The notes beneath the pieces are model-generated. The model saw only the letters and a program-made list of their open reading frames with translations. It made no database searches and had not been told where the DNA came from. Positions 34,016 through 42,038 of a DNA stretch of 64,000 nt are shown one piece after another. Source of the DNA: Modicisalibacter xianhensis. GTDB taxonomy: Bacteria > Pseudomonadota > Gammaproteobacteria > Pseudomonadales > Halomonadaceae. A program made the translations under genes and the position numbers. Every line of letters begins with the position of its first letter. The stretch's first letter is position 1. The stretch spans positions 1 to 64,000 of the forward strand of contig NZ_FOPY01000010.1 of NCBI RefSeq assembly GCF_900113605.1. Direction: 5' to 3'.

Positions 34016-35026
34016 CTACTCTACATCTCTTGGCGCTACACCATACCGCTGGCGAAACGCTGTAGCGAAGTTCGTGGCATGGCGATAACCGACTTGGGTG
34101 GCGACCTGCTGCACGCTTTCGCCTTCCCGCAGCAATTGATACGCCAGCGCAAGTCGCCGCTCCCGCAGGTAATCGAAGATCGGCTGGCCATACGTCTGGC
34201 GGAATTTCTCGCGCAGGCTGCTGGGGCTCATGCAGGCCATTTCGGCCAGGCTTCGCAGCGTATGCGCATCGCCGGGCTGGGCATCGAGATAATGACGGAC
34301 TCGCTCCAACAGGCGACGATGGCGGGGCGAGGCAATCGGCGACTCGGCATGACGAGACGGTGGGGGAGGCCGCGTGGTGTCTTGGGTAGCCAATGCCAGG
34401 GACAGCAATTGCAGGGCAAGGCCTTCCGCCTGGAGTAGCGCGGCCGCTCCCTGCGCCTGCGACGCGAGCCATTCGGCCAATGACTGGCAGAGTCCGTTAG
34501 GTATGGCAAGCGACCACAGCCCATCCTTGGCCTGGAGCAACGGCGACAGGCTGACCAGGCGCTGATCCTGCTCCAGTGCCTGCTCGAGAACCGTCAGGTT
34601 GACCGCGCGCACCCGCTGGCCTGCAATATGCCGAGCGCTAAGCCGTTGTGCGCCGGCGTAGGCGAGCAACACGCCATTTCCTGGCGTCAGGCTGCAGTGC
34701 CTGTCGCCCAGTCTCAACTCCGCACAACCTTCCAGTATGACGATGATCGACACGTGGCCCGGCGCATCCTCGCGGGCGTGGGTCTCGTAGGTGTGGTAGA
34801 CGTTCAGGTCCGAGCCGACCAGTTGCAGGTCCCGCCAGGGCTGGCATTCGCCGATGTGCCCCTCGGCAACCATGCACCCACCCTGGGGGCAATGCCGCTT
34901 GGGCAGGGAGGGAAAGCGATGGGTCAGATGATAGCGATGCTCATAGGTGGTGAAATCCGCCACCGTGAGCCGACGGGCTGCCAGGGGCGCTGCAGATTGT
35001 GAAGGCGAGTAAGACGTCGGTTTCAT
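34016..35026 (-). CDS. AraC-family regulator of the PchR type
   Basis: About 336 residues: an N-terminal ligand-sensing cupin-like half (about 60-190) and a C-terminal double helix-turn-helix (about 240-334, with LRSLAEMACMSPSSLREKFRQ and VGYRHATNFATAFRQRYG). PchR-type regulators sense a ferric siderophore and switch on its receptor and synthesis genes. It lies between two receptor genes, and a Fur-like site precedes it, so it probably activates the FoxA-like receptor or dfo operon when the siderophore is present. The ATG at 35026 is used; 35044 is also possible. Confidence 0.9.
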   Translation of the reverse strand: MKPTSYSPSQSAAPLAARRLTVADFTTYEHRYHLTHRFPSLPKRHCPQGGCMVAEGHIGECQPWRDLQLVGSDLNVYHTYETHAREDAPGHVSIIVILEGCAELRLGDRHCSLTPGNGVLLAYAGAQRLSARHIAGQRVRAVNLTVLEQALEQDQRLVSLSPLLQAKDGLWSLAIPNGLCQSLAEWLASQAQGAAALLQAEGLALQLLSLALATQDTTRPPPPSRHAESPIASPRHRRLLERVRHYLDAQPGDAHTLRSLAEMACMSPSSLREKFRQTYGQPIFDYLRERRLALAYQLLREGESVQQVATQVGYRHATNFATAFRQRYGVAPRDVE

Positions 35027-35094
35027 GATCGCATCACACGTCAATGTCGGAGTGATGTGCCAGGGTCCTAGGAGCCGTGCACTGGCACTTTATG

Positions 35095-35110
35095 AATAAT
35101 AATCCTTATC
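35095..35110 (-). promoter_or_regulatory. Fur-box-like site upstream of the AraC regulator gene
   Basis: AATAATAATCCTTATC is nearly identical to the site at 13903-13918. It sits about 70 bases before the regulator's start. Confidence 0.65.
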
Positions 35111-35133
35111 GTTCGCTTTACTCTATCGCTTCG

Positions 35134-35160
35134 AAAAAACGCCCACGATGACGTGGGCGT
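35134..35160 (-). terminator. Rho-independent terminator of the iutA-like gene
   Basis: The 9-base-pair stem ACGCCCACG/CGTGGGCGT (35139-35147 with 35152-35160) has a 4-base loop, and on the minus strand it is followed by six Ts. It is a textbook terminator 26 bases after the stop at 35186. Confidence 0.93.
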
Positions 35161-35185
35161 AATGCATGCGAGCTTGGCGATGAAA

Positions 35186-37282
35186 TCAGTACTGGTGCGA
35201 CCAGGTCAGGGTGTAGGTGCGGCCGCGGCCTTGCAGGTCCCACAGAGCGTCGGCACCGTAGACTTCGTAGAATACTGCAGCACGCTGCCCCCAAATTGTG
35301 GTGTATTCCTCATTCAGTAGGTTATCCACACCCAGACTGAATGTGCCGTAACCGGTATCCTGGCTTGCAATAACATCGACTGTAGTGAACCCGTCAATTT
35401 CATAACCAGCCTCATCCTCTATGCCAAAGGCGCGGCTTGCCTGTAAACGGGCACGAGTATCGAGATCTGACCATTCGCCGAACACAGTTGCTGTTGGCAG
35501 GCTGGCCTCGGTGACACTGGCCTTTATCCAGTCACCATTGCTCTTCTCTTCAGAACGGACCCAGTTGAAGTTAGAGCCGAATGACCAGTTCTGGCCCACG
35601 AAGCGCTGCACTTGGCCCTCGACGCCGTAGGTTCTGACATCCTTGTCGACGGTGGTCACGCCGATCTCGATGTTCTCGTCATCGCTGTAAAGATAGCCGA
35701 TATCCTTGTCAGACCAGCTGTAATAAGCCGCTATCTGTGTCTGCCAGTCGCCGTTAGAAAGCCGCCAGCCAGCTTCGAGCTGCTCTGTCTTGATACCGTC
35801 CACCGGGTTGCTTGAAATGTCGAAGCTGACACCTCGATAGGCCTTGGCAATGTCCGGAATCTCGAAGCCTTGGGTATAGGCTAGCCAAGCCTGCTGTCCA
35901 TTTTCGAAGTCATAGAGTGCCTTGGCGTTGAACAAGGAAACGTCGTAGTCGTTCTCGCCCCCGTCGTTGCCGCTCTGGGCAGCAACGTCCACGTCCGTCC
36001 GTTCGAAGCGGGCTCCACCAGACAAGAGAAGTTGTGGAGTCAGTTGGTAATCCGCTTGTGCGAAACCGGCAAAGGTGTCTGCCTCGAAGGAGGGGTAGTA
36101 GGGGGCAAGTACCGAGACTTGATCGAGATCCAATCCGCCTTCAGAGACGGCGAGCGTGTAACGCTTGGAATCGAATTCTTCGCGGGAGAGGTCAATTCCG
36201 TAGGTCAGGCTGAATGGCTCGCTGACATCAGCCGTAAAGACAGCCTTAGTCCCCGTCAGGTCAGTGTTCTGCTCGGATATCGTGAACGTTGAAGAGCCCG
36301 GGAAAGGATGGAATACCGACGATTCTTGTCGATGATAAGCCTGAAGATAGAACTCTTGGCCGAGGAACGAACGATTGTGGTAATTCGCGTTCAGGTAGAC
36401 GCGATCGGTTTCTGCATCCACGTCGGATTCGTAACCGTCTCGGACCTCACTGCCCTGAATCTTCTCGGAGTATGTCGTCCCCGTCGAATAAGCAGGATAA
36501 TAAAGTCCCTTGTCTCCCTCAAAAGCAGAGTTGTAATACTGAGCCGTGAAGTCGAGGCGTTGTGTTTCGCTGAGCTCGATGCTCACGTTACCCATCACGT
36601 CGACGGAACGGTTGCCTTGCAGGCCCGACTGGGCGATATCCGGCGTGATGATGTCGCCATCAGCATCATAGAACCAGCCGTTTTCCTGAGCAGCGACAGC
36701 GAGGCGGCCTTGGACCTTGTCGTTACCGCCAGCGATGGACTGTGCTGCTCGCTTGTCCAGATCTTCGGAGTCGTTGAGGCCGGAAGTCAATCCAACTTCG
36801 CTTTCGAAGTGTGGCCCACCAGCGTCGCCTTTCTTGGTAACAATATTGATGATTCCACCGGTAGCGCCGCCCCCGTACAGGCTGCTGGCCCCCGACAACA
36901 CTTCGATGCGTGCGATATTGAAAGGGTCGATCGAGTCAAACTGACGAGACAAGCTTCGAGAGTTATTTAGGGAAACCCCATCGATCATGACCAGCGCATC
37001 ACGCCCACGAAAGTTCTGCGCATAGTTGGTGCGATTTGTGCTAGAACCAAAATCGAAGCCTGGAATCAGTTTGCCGAGTGCCGACTTCAGTGATTGGCCG
37101 CTATGAATCTGTTGCTGAATTTCTTGCTCTTCCACAATCCAGACCGCCCCAGGAATCTGGCTGATCTGCGTGGGCGTGCGCGAGCCGACCACGACCATGG
37201 TGTCCTGATCCTGCTGAGCGTACGCGGACATGGCGGCCGATCCGGCAGCCACGAGGAGGCCATACCTGAATGTCTTTTTCAT
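35186..37282 (-). CDS. iutA: IutA-like TonB-dependent ferric carboxylate-hydroxamate receptor
   Basis: About 698 residues: signal peptide (cleavage after SAYA), plug (about 40-165) and barrel ending WSHQY. Segments such as LKSALGKLIPGFDFGSSTNR, RGRDALVMIDGVSLNNSRSL and SGASSLYGGGATGGIINIVT follow the aerobactin receptor IutA closely. The C-terminal GQRAAVFYEVYG and LQGRGRTYTLTW do as well. It therefore probably takes ferric aerobactin or a similar citrate-hydroxamate siderophore. No aerobactin synthesis genes are in the window, so it may serve a siderophore made by others. The ATG at 37282 (MKKTFRYG) is chosen for signal-peptide fit. It has its own Fur-like operator and terminator. Confidence 0.88.
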   Translation of the reverse strand: MKKTFRYGLLVAAGSAAMSAYAQQDQDTMVVVGSRTPTQISQIPGAVWIVEEQEIQQQIHSGQSLKSALGKLIPGFDFGSSTNRTNYAQNFRGRDALVMIDGVSLNNSRSLSRQFDSIDPFNIARIEVLSGASSLYGGGATGGIINIVTKKGDAGGPHFESEVGLTSGLNDSEDLDKRAAQSIAGGNDKVQGRLAVAAQENGWFYDADGDIITPDIAQSGLQGNRSVDVMGNVSIELSETQRLDFTAQYYNSAFEGDKGLYYPAYSTGTTYSEKIQGSEVRDGYESDVDAETDRVYLNANYHNRSFLGQEFYLQAYHRQESSVFHPFPGSSTFTISEQNTDLTGTKAVFTADVSEPFSLTYGIDLSREEFDSKRYTLAVSEGGLDLDQVSVLAPYYPSFEADTFAGFAQADYQLTPQLLLSGGARFERTDVDVAAQSGNDGGENDYDVSLFNAKALYDFENGQQAWLAYTQGFEIPDIAKAYRGVSFDISSNPVDGIKTEQLEAGWRLSNGDWQTQIAAYYSWSDKDIGYLYSDDENIEIGVTTVDKDVRTYGVEGQVQRFVGQNWSFGSNFNWVRSEEKSNGDWIKASVTEASLPTATVFGEWSDLDTRARLQASRAFGIEDEAGYEIDGFTTVDVIASQDTGYGTFSLGVDNLLNEEYTTIWGQRAAVFYEVYGADALWDLQGRGRTYTLTWSHQY

Positions 37283-37358
37283 TGTCTGTTCCCTTGCTGC
37301 TGGCAAGTTTTTGCCTTAACTCAGACGTGCAAGGGTAAGAATATGCAAACAAAAGTCA

Positions 37359-37383
37359 AACAATAATTATTTTCATTATTGTT
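37359..37383 (-). promoter_or_regulatory. Palindromic Fur-box-like operator upstream of iutA
   Basis: The inverted repeat AACAATAAT/ATTATTGTT has a 7-base spacer, embedded in an AT-rich block that ends just before the stop of the phosphopantetheinyl transferase gene. It begins 77 bases before the iutA start. Confidence 0.78.
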
Positions 37384-37395
37384 ATCGTTGGTGGG

Positions 37396-38118
37396 CTAGG
37401 CAGGTATATCGATCAGACTGATTACGTAGGGCCCTTGCTGGGTGTGCTGACCGCTCAGCAGACTGCCGGCCGGCCAATGTTTGCTCAACGACTTGTTCAG
37501 GCGCAGGGTTGCCCGTTGGGCATCGGGGGACCAATCGACGAGCTGGGCGTCCTGAAAATAGAAACGCACACCAGCTAGTGGAAACAGCGCCTTGAACAGG
37601 CTCTCCTTGAGCGAGAACATCGCCGTGACGAAATATGCTCGTTGGGCTGCAGGCAGGGCCGCCATCCGGTGGCATTCGTCCGGGGTAAGAATTTGAGGGG
37701 CCAGCCGCTCGGCCCGGGCAAGCTCGAGCTGACGTTCGGCATCCAGCCCGATGCCTTGATAGCAAGCTGACGGTGCGACTATTGCAGCAGCCAGGTCGCC
37801 GCTATGCGTGATCGAACCCACCGTACCGCTGGGCCATAGCGGGGCCTTGCTTTCAGCGATACCTGGTACGTGGGGCGCCCCGATCAATGCCTGTAGTGCC
37901 TCGCGGGCACACCACCGACCAGCCAGATACTCGACCTGCCGCTTGGCGGCGGCATGGCGTACCTTGTCGTGCAGCGGGATGCCGCCATGAATGAAATCAT
38001 CCACAGCCAGGCGCTGACGGTCGAAACGCACCGAACGCCACTGCACGCCGGGAAGCGCCGCCTGCCACGGCCAAGCGTCTTCCAAGGAGTGGCAGCAGGC
38101 GGGGAGTCGTAACGCCAT
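37396..38118 (-). CDS. EntD-type 4'-phosphopantetheinyl transferase
   Basis: A 240-residue enzyme that places the phosphopantetheine arm on carrier domains of peptide or polyketide synthetases. The family motifs are present: AGRWCAREAL, PLWPSGTVGSITHSGD (the histidine before the first acidic motif), GIGLDAE (metal-binding aspartate and glutamate) and FSLKESLFKALFP. It is co-transcribed with the YceI-like gene (3-base gap) under a Fur-like site. The NIS pathway in this window needs no carrier protein, so its client, probably a peptide synthetase for another siderophore, must lie elsewhere or be lost. Confidence 0.92.
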   Translation of the reverse strand: MALRLPACCHSLEDAWPWQAALPGVQWRSVRFDRQRLAVDDFIHGGIPLHDKVRHAAAKRQVEYLAGRWCAREALQALIGAPHVPGIAESKAPLWPSGTVGSITHSGDLAAAIVAPSACYQGIGLDAERQLELARAERLAPQILTPDECHRMAALPAAQRAYFVTAMFSLKESLFKALFPLAGVRFYFQDAQLVDWSPDAQRATLRLNKSLSKHWPAGSLLSGQHTQQGPYVISLIDIPA

Positions 38119-38121
38119 GAA

Positions 38122-38742
38122 TCAGCGATCTTCCAGGCGAGCATCGAGCTCGACCGGCACCTCGTCACCGATCTCGTCGTACCCCAGCAGCATGAGAATC
38201 GTGCGTGCTGTCTGGTTCTGCATCAGTTCATTGCCATCCAGCGCGACCCGTTCGGCATTGCGTACATGCAATGTGTTGTCGGATTCGCGTGTGATGCGGA
38301 CCTTCAATGGCTCCTGTTGATGCTGGCCCTGGTTATCCGCACCCAGCATGACCGTTTCAATCGTCGATTCACCGACCTTCAGGTTATCGAGCCGCTCGGG
38401 AGACAATTGGATGGTTACGGTGGTCAGCGTGGTGTCGGCCAGGCCGGATAGCAGGGGAGGCAACTGACCTACGCGCTCCAGAATATCCGTCTGGCGAAGC
38501 CGCAGTGGCACCCGCAACGTCCCGTCACTGCCAAGCGTGCCTTGAAGCTGACTAACCCGATGCGTGTGCGGCACCGGCCCGGTCGGCGTGATCTCGACGA
38601 CCGTCGCCTCGACACGTGACTGCTCGGGCACGAGCTGCCAGGCAGCCTGTGCCGGTGAACCCAGCAGCAGTGCGGCTCCTGCCGCGGCGATCAATGACAG
38701 TGCCCGGGCGGGGCGAGACGTGAGATTGTGGATCGATGGCAT
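38122..38742 (-). CDS. Periplasmic YceI-like domain protein
   Basis: About 206 residues with a signal peptide (LSLIAAAGAALLLGSPAQAA) and a lipocalin-like YceI-type barrel (AAWQLVPEQSRVEATVVEI onward). YceI proteins bind long isoprenoid-like or other lipophilic molecules. The ATG at 38742 has a strong GGAGGG binding site; longer in-frame openings are less likely. It is the first gene before the phosphopantetheinyl transferase, under a Fur-like site. Why such a protein is iron-regulated is not clear. Confidence 0.75.
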   Translation of the reverse strand: MPSIHNLTSRPARALSLIAAAGAALLLGSPAQAAWQLVPEQSRVEATVVEITPTGPVPHTHRVSQLQGTLGSDGTLRVPLRLRQTDILERVGQLPPLLSGLADTTLTTVTIQLSPERLDNLKVGESTIETVMLGADNQGQHQQEPLKVRITRESDNTLHVRNAERVALDGNELMQNQTARTILMLLGYDEIGDEVPVELDARLEDR

Positions 38743-38802
38743 CGGTAGCCCTCCGTGGTGATGTAGCTCGCTCTTCGACAACGAAAACGCGACTGGTCTC
38801 CT

Positions 38803-38824
38803 TCATTATCATTCGCTATCATAC
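38803..38824 (-). promoter_or_regulatory. Fur-box-like site between the YceI-like gene and tRNA-Ile2
   Basis: On the minus strand it reads TATGATAGCGAATGATAATG (complement of 38804-38823), with two GATA-type hexamers typical of Fur sites. It is about 60 bases before the YceI-like start and also overlaps a TATCAT that could be the -10 of the tRNA gene on the other strand. Confidence 0.65.
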
Positions 38825-38837
38825 GCCACCACTGTCA

Positions 38838-38915
<78 letters not shown>

Positions 38916-39106
38916 TAAAATCAAGTGATTACGCTTTTTCCACTTTCCGACTGTATTCGCTGTCCCTTGGCGATTCGATGCCGTCATGTTCGAGGGGAGG
39001 GGGAGTTCTGGCAGGCGTCTTCCGAAAATAGTCGGCCGACGCTGGGCCGCGTGTCTTGAGGCCCGCGCCGCTCTTCTCATCTGGATGGTTCGAGCGGCCC
39101 TGAAAC

Positions 39107-40072
39107 TCAGCGCCCCTGGGCACCCCGGCGCAACCAGCCATGTACAAAAGCGAGCTTGCGACGCGAGATGTCCGACAGCACAAACGGGTAGAGATCCGGT
39201 AGCCCCATGGATCGGTTGACGTTATTGACCCCCACGGCCAGTGACGCCGAAATATATATCAGGCGCTCTGCATCGGGTTCCGAATACGGATCCCAGCTTG
39301 AGTTCGGCAATTGAGGCGAGGATAGGCCTGCCGCAACAAAGCTATCGGCAATATCGGTCAAATGCAGGAGATGAGCTGTTGTCTCGGCCCAGTCTTCATG
39401 GGGATGCGAGGAAGCGTAGGTGGTCAGGAAACGCTGCTCCCAGTCCAGAGGCGGACCTTGATGATAGTGTTTCTGCAGTGCTTGTGAATAATCCATCCTC
39501 TCGTCGCCGAACATGGCTCGGAAGGCATCGAGAAAATCAGCGCGCAAACTGAGTCGCCACCAAATCATATGCGCTATTTCATGGCGCATATGGCCGATCA
39601 TAGTTCGGTAAGGCTCCTCCAGCGCCTGACGACGGGTAGCCCGTAGGACTGGGTCCGCCTCGGCAACGCTGATAGTCACGACACCCTGGGCATGGCCCAT
39701 GGGCACAGGAGTTGGGCCTTCGGCGAGCATATGAAAAAGGGGACGAACGCCAGGATCTTCTGGCCGGAACCAATTCCAGCGCCCCAGGTTATCGAGTACC
39801 CAGCGTTTGGCAGCCTCGGTCTGTGCCCAGTTTGGGATAGCATTGGGAATGGCCGGGTCTGGGGCAAGCGCAGTCATGGCACAGGACTGACAGAACGCAC
39901 CTTGCCTGGGAGCGATCCAGTTGCAACTGATCACGTCACGATTCGCGCAGAAGGGTGGCATGGACAGAAAGGCCCGGGCCTGCGGGTCGTAAGCTACCGG
40001 TGTGCCATCGGCCGTGGATAGGTTGTCAAACCACAATGAGCCGGAACCGACTGGGTTGGAGAAAACGCGCAT
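39107..40072 (-). CDS. Putative zinc-binding metallopeptidase with N-terminal zinc-ribbon
   Basis: A 321-residue protein with a cysteine-rich N-terminal region (cysteines in PPFCANRDVISCNW and AFCQSCAMT, a likely zinc ribbon). The peptidase-like region has HEIAH in GHMRHEIAHMIWWR (about residues 171-184) and a downstream acidic DWAETTAHLLH. This is the layout of the putative zinc-binding metallopeptidase family once called DUF2248. Substrate and role are unknown. It is alone, on the minus strand, first gene in the island after the tRNA. No signal peptide is seen, so it should act in the cytoplasm. Confidence 0.85.
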   Translation of the reverse strand: MRVFSNPVGSGSLWFDNLSTADGTPVAYDPQARAFLSMPPFCANRDVISCNWIAPRQGAFCQSCAMTALAPDPAIPNAIPNWAQTEAAKRWVLDNLGRWNWFRPEDPGVRPLFHMLAEGPTPVPMGHAQGVVTISVAEADPVLRATRRQALEEPYRTMIGHMRHEIAHMIWWRLSLRADFLDAFRAMFGDERMDYSQALQKHYHQGPPLDWEQRFLTTYASSHPHEDWAETTAHLLHLTDIADSFVAAGLSSPQLPNSSWDPYSEPDAERLIYISASLAVGVNNVNRSMGLPDLYPFVLSDISRRKLAFVHGWLRRGAQGR

Positions 40073-40516
40073 GATAAAGGTCTCCGTAACAGGGACCGCA
40101 AGAAGGATAGAAAGTAAGAATAGCTGCCCTCGCCGTTAAAGCGAGTGTCCTATCCTATATCTATTTTAGTAGCGAAACGAAAGTAATAAATAGGGAGTAA
40201 AGAACCCTACCCAATTTCCTTGAGTTGGGTTCTTTACTGCTGCATATCCTTGCTTGCTGCCACGGGCAGCCGGTTAGTGCATCCTTGCCAACTTCAGCTA
40301 ACCCATGCTCGGTCTTCCTCCGTAGGGCATCTTCTGCTCTACGTTATAACCATAGTCACACGTATTTGTGAATATAGATACGCCATAGTCAACTATTTTT
40401 ATGCTCATTGCGGCAGAATAAGTAAGTTATTGCTTCATGAGGGTTGTGTGAAGTGTGATTTCTAGAGTCGCTCTATTGGCATGAATAAAATCCTATCTGT
40501 TTTTTTGTAGGAGGCG
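40073..40516. other. AT-rich intergenic stretch in the island
   Basis: A 444-base region between the metallopeptidase start and the nhaA stop. It is visibly richer in A and T than its surroundings, with no convincing gene. It holds one long inverted repeat (40196-40238), described separately. Confidence 0.6.
40196..40238. repeat. 12-base perfect inverted repeat
   Basis: AGTAAAGAACCC (40196-40207) pairs with GGGTTCTTTACT (40227-40238) around a 19-base loop. A nested pairing CCCAA/TTGGG offers an alternative fold. It may be a transcription terminator or the trace of a small mobile element; nothing else supports either. Confidence 0.6.
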
Positions 40517-41872
40517 CTAGTGATTTACATTGTTAAAAGTGGGTGAGTTACTCCTGCCATGCAGCCAGAAGAGCAGTGATATCCCCGTTACGGCTGAAAA
40601 TACGGATGCAAGAAATATCCCTAGCTTGGCGCTATTTATTAAGTTTTCACCAAAGGCCAGTCCTGCAATAAACAGCGACATAGTGAAGCCAATCCCAGCA
40701 AGCAGGCTGCCACCTGCTATTAGTTCCCAAGTGAGCTCAGGTGGGCGGCTTGCGATGTATAAACGCACGGCTAGCCAACTGAAAAGTAGAATGCCGATGG
40801 GTTTTCCGAAAACAAATCCTGAGAATACCGCCACGGTAACCGGGTTGCCAAAGTCGCTAAAAGCGAATGGAAATCCGGCGTTGGTCAACGCAAAAAGCGG
40901 CATGATGAAAAAGCCAACCCAGGGATGCAGCGCAATCTCAAGGCGCTCTACGGGGGATAATGACTCTCGTGCTGCAACTGCGGCTACCTGTAATGTCTCT
41001 CTGCCCTGTGTGCCCTTGCTGCTTTCGCTATTGGCTGGATGAGATACGACCTGCCCTAAGATGGCATATAGCCGTTCATCACTGACCCATCGCCGCGCAG
41101 GTGTCATCAAACCAAGTATGACACCAGTGATTGTTGGATGAATCCCTGAAGCATCAACGGCCAGCCATATCAGCGCTCCAAGCAAAAAGTAATGAGACAA
41201 GCCGCGCAGGCCGAGCATTGCCATTGCTCGGACTAACAATAAGCCGAACACAGCAAGAAGCAACCATAACCAGTTGATATTATCACTATACGCGATGGCA
41301 ACGACCAGAATTGCGCCAATATCATCGATAATCGCCAGCGATAACATGAATAATCTCAAGCTTTGAGGGACACGTGGTCCCAGTAGTGCCAGACAGCCAA
41401 TCACAAAGGCCGTGTCGGTTGCCATGACCGTACCCCAGCCATGCTGGCCAGGCTGTCCGGCTTGCAATGCCAAGTAAATGAAGGGAGGCACGGCCATGCC
41501 GCCCAAGGCGGCAATTATGGGTAACGCGGCCACTCGGGGCTTCCTTAGTTCACCGAGCACCAGTTCACGCTTGAGCTCAAGAGCCACAAGAAAGAAAAAC
41601 AGAGTCATCAAGGCATCATTGATCCACCCACGTATAGTACGGGAGGACTCCAGCGATCCAATGTGAATACCAACCGATGTTTCCCATATTCCTTCGAAGC
41701 GGGGAGCCCATGGAGAGTTTGATAAAGCAAGAGCTACTAAGGTGAATAAAAGCAAAAGCCCACCCCCAGCCGACTCAATTTTCAAAAAGCTCGAGAAAGG
41801 TCTTGCAATTCGGTCTATATACCCCTTGGGAAGCAATGGGGGGGCAAGCTGATTTTTACGTTGATCAACCAT
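40517..41872 (-). CDS. nhaA: Na+/H+ antiporter NhaA
   Basis: About 451 residues with 12 membrane helices. The conserved TDTAFVIGCLALLGPRVP and SLAIIDDIGAILVVAIAY carry the two adjacent aspartates that bind sodium and protons. Late helices (GGSLLAGIGFTMSLFIAGLAF) also match. It expels sodium in exchange for protons, important for pH and salt balance. The ATG at 41872 (MVDQRKNQ) is likely; 41893 is possible. It has lower GC than its neighbours, suggesting a foreign origin. It lies between the metallopeptidase and the glucan synthase on the same strand. Confidence 0.95.
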   Translation of the reverse strand: MVDQRKNQLAPPLLPKGYIDRIARPFSSFLKIESAGGGLLLLFTLVALALSNSPWAPRFEGIWETSVGIHIGSLESSRTIRGWINDALMTLFFFLVALELKRELVLGELRKPRVAALPIIAALGGMAVPPFIYLALQAGQPGQHGWGTVMATDTAFVIGCLALLGPRVPQSLRLFMLSLAIIDDIGAILVVAIAYSDNINWLWLLLAVFGLLLVRAMAMLGLRGLSHYFLLGALIWLAVDASGIHPTITGVILGLMTPARRWVSDERLYAILGQVVSHPANSESSKGTQGRETLQVAAVAARESLSPVERLEIALHPWVGFFIMPLFALTNAGFPFAFSDFGNPVTVAVFSGFVFGKPIGILLFSWLAVRLYIASRPPELTWELIAGGSLLAGIGFTMSLFIAGLAFGENLINSAKLGIFLASVFSAVTGISLLFWLHGRSNSPTFNNVNH

Positions 41873-42038
41873 TAGGATACACCATTGCGGCAATTATAGA
41901 TGTCGATAACAGCCCTCGGAGAGCTGGCACTCTTGTGGTGATGGTTTGGATATTCAGCTATACAGGGTTATTGCCAGAATATGTTCTTTAGAGCAATGAT
42001 GAGCATTAAATTTAATCCGACTATTCGGGAGTTGGGAC

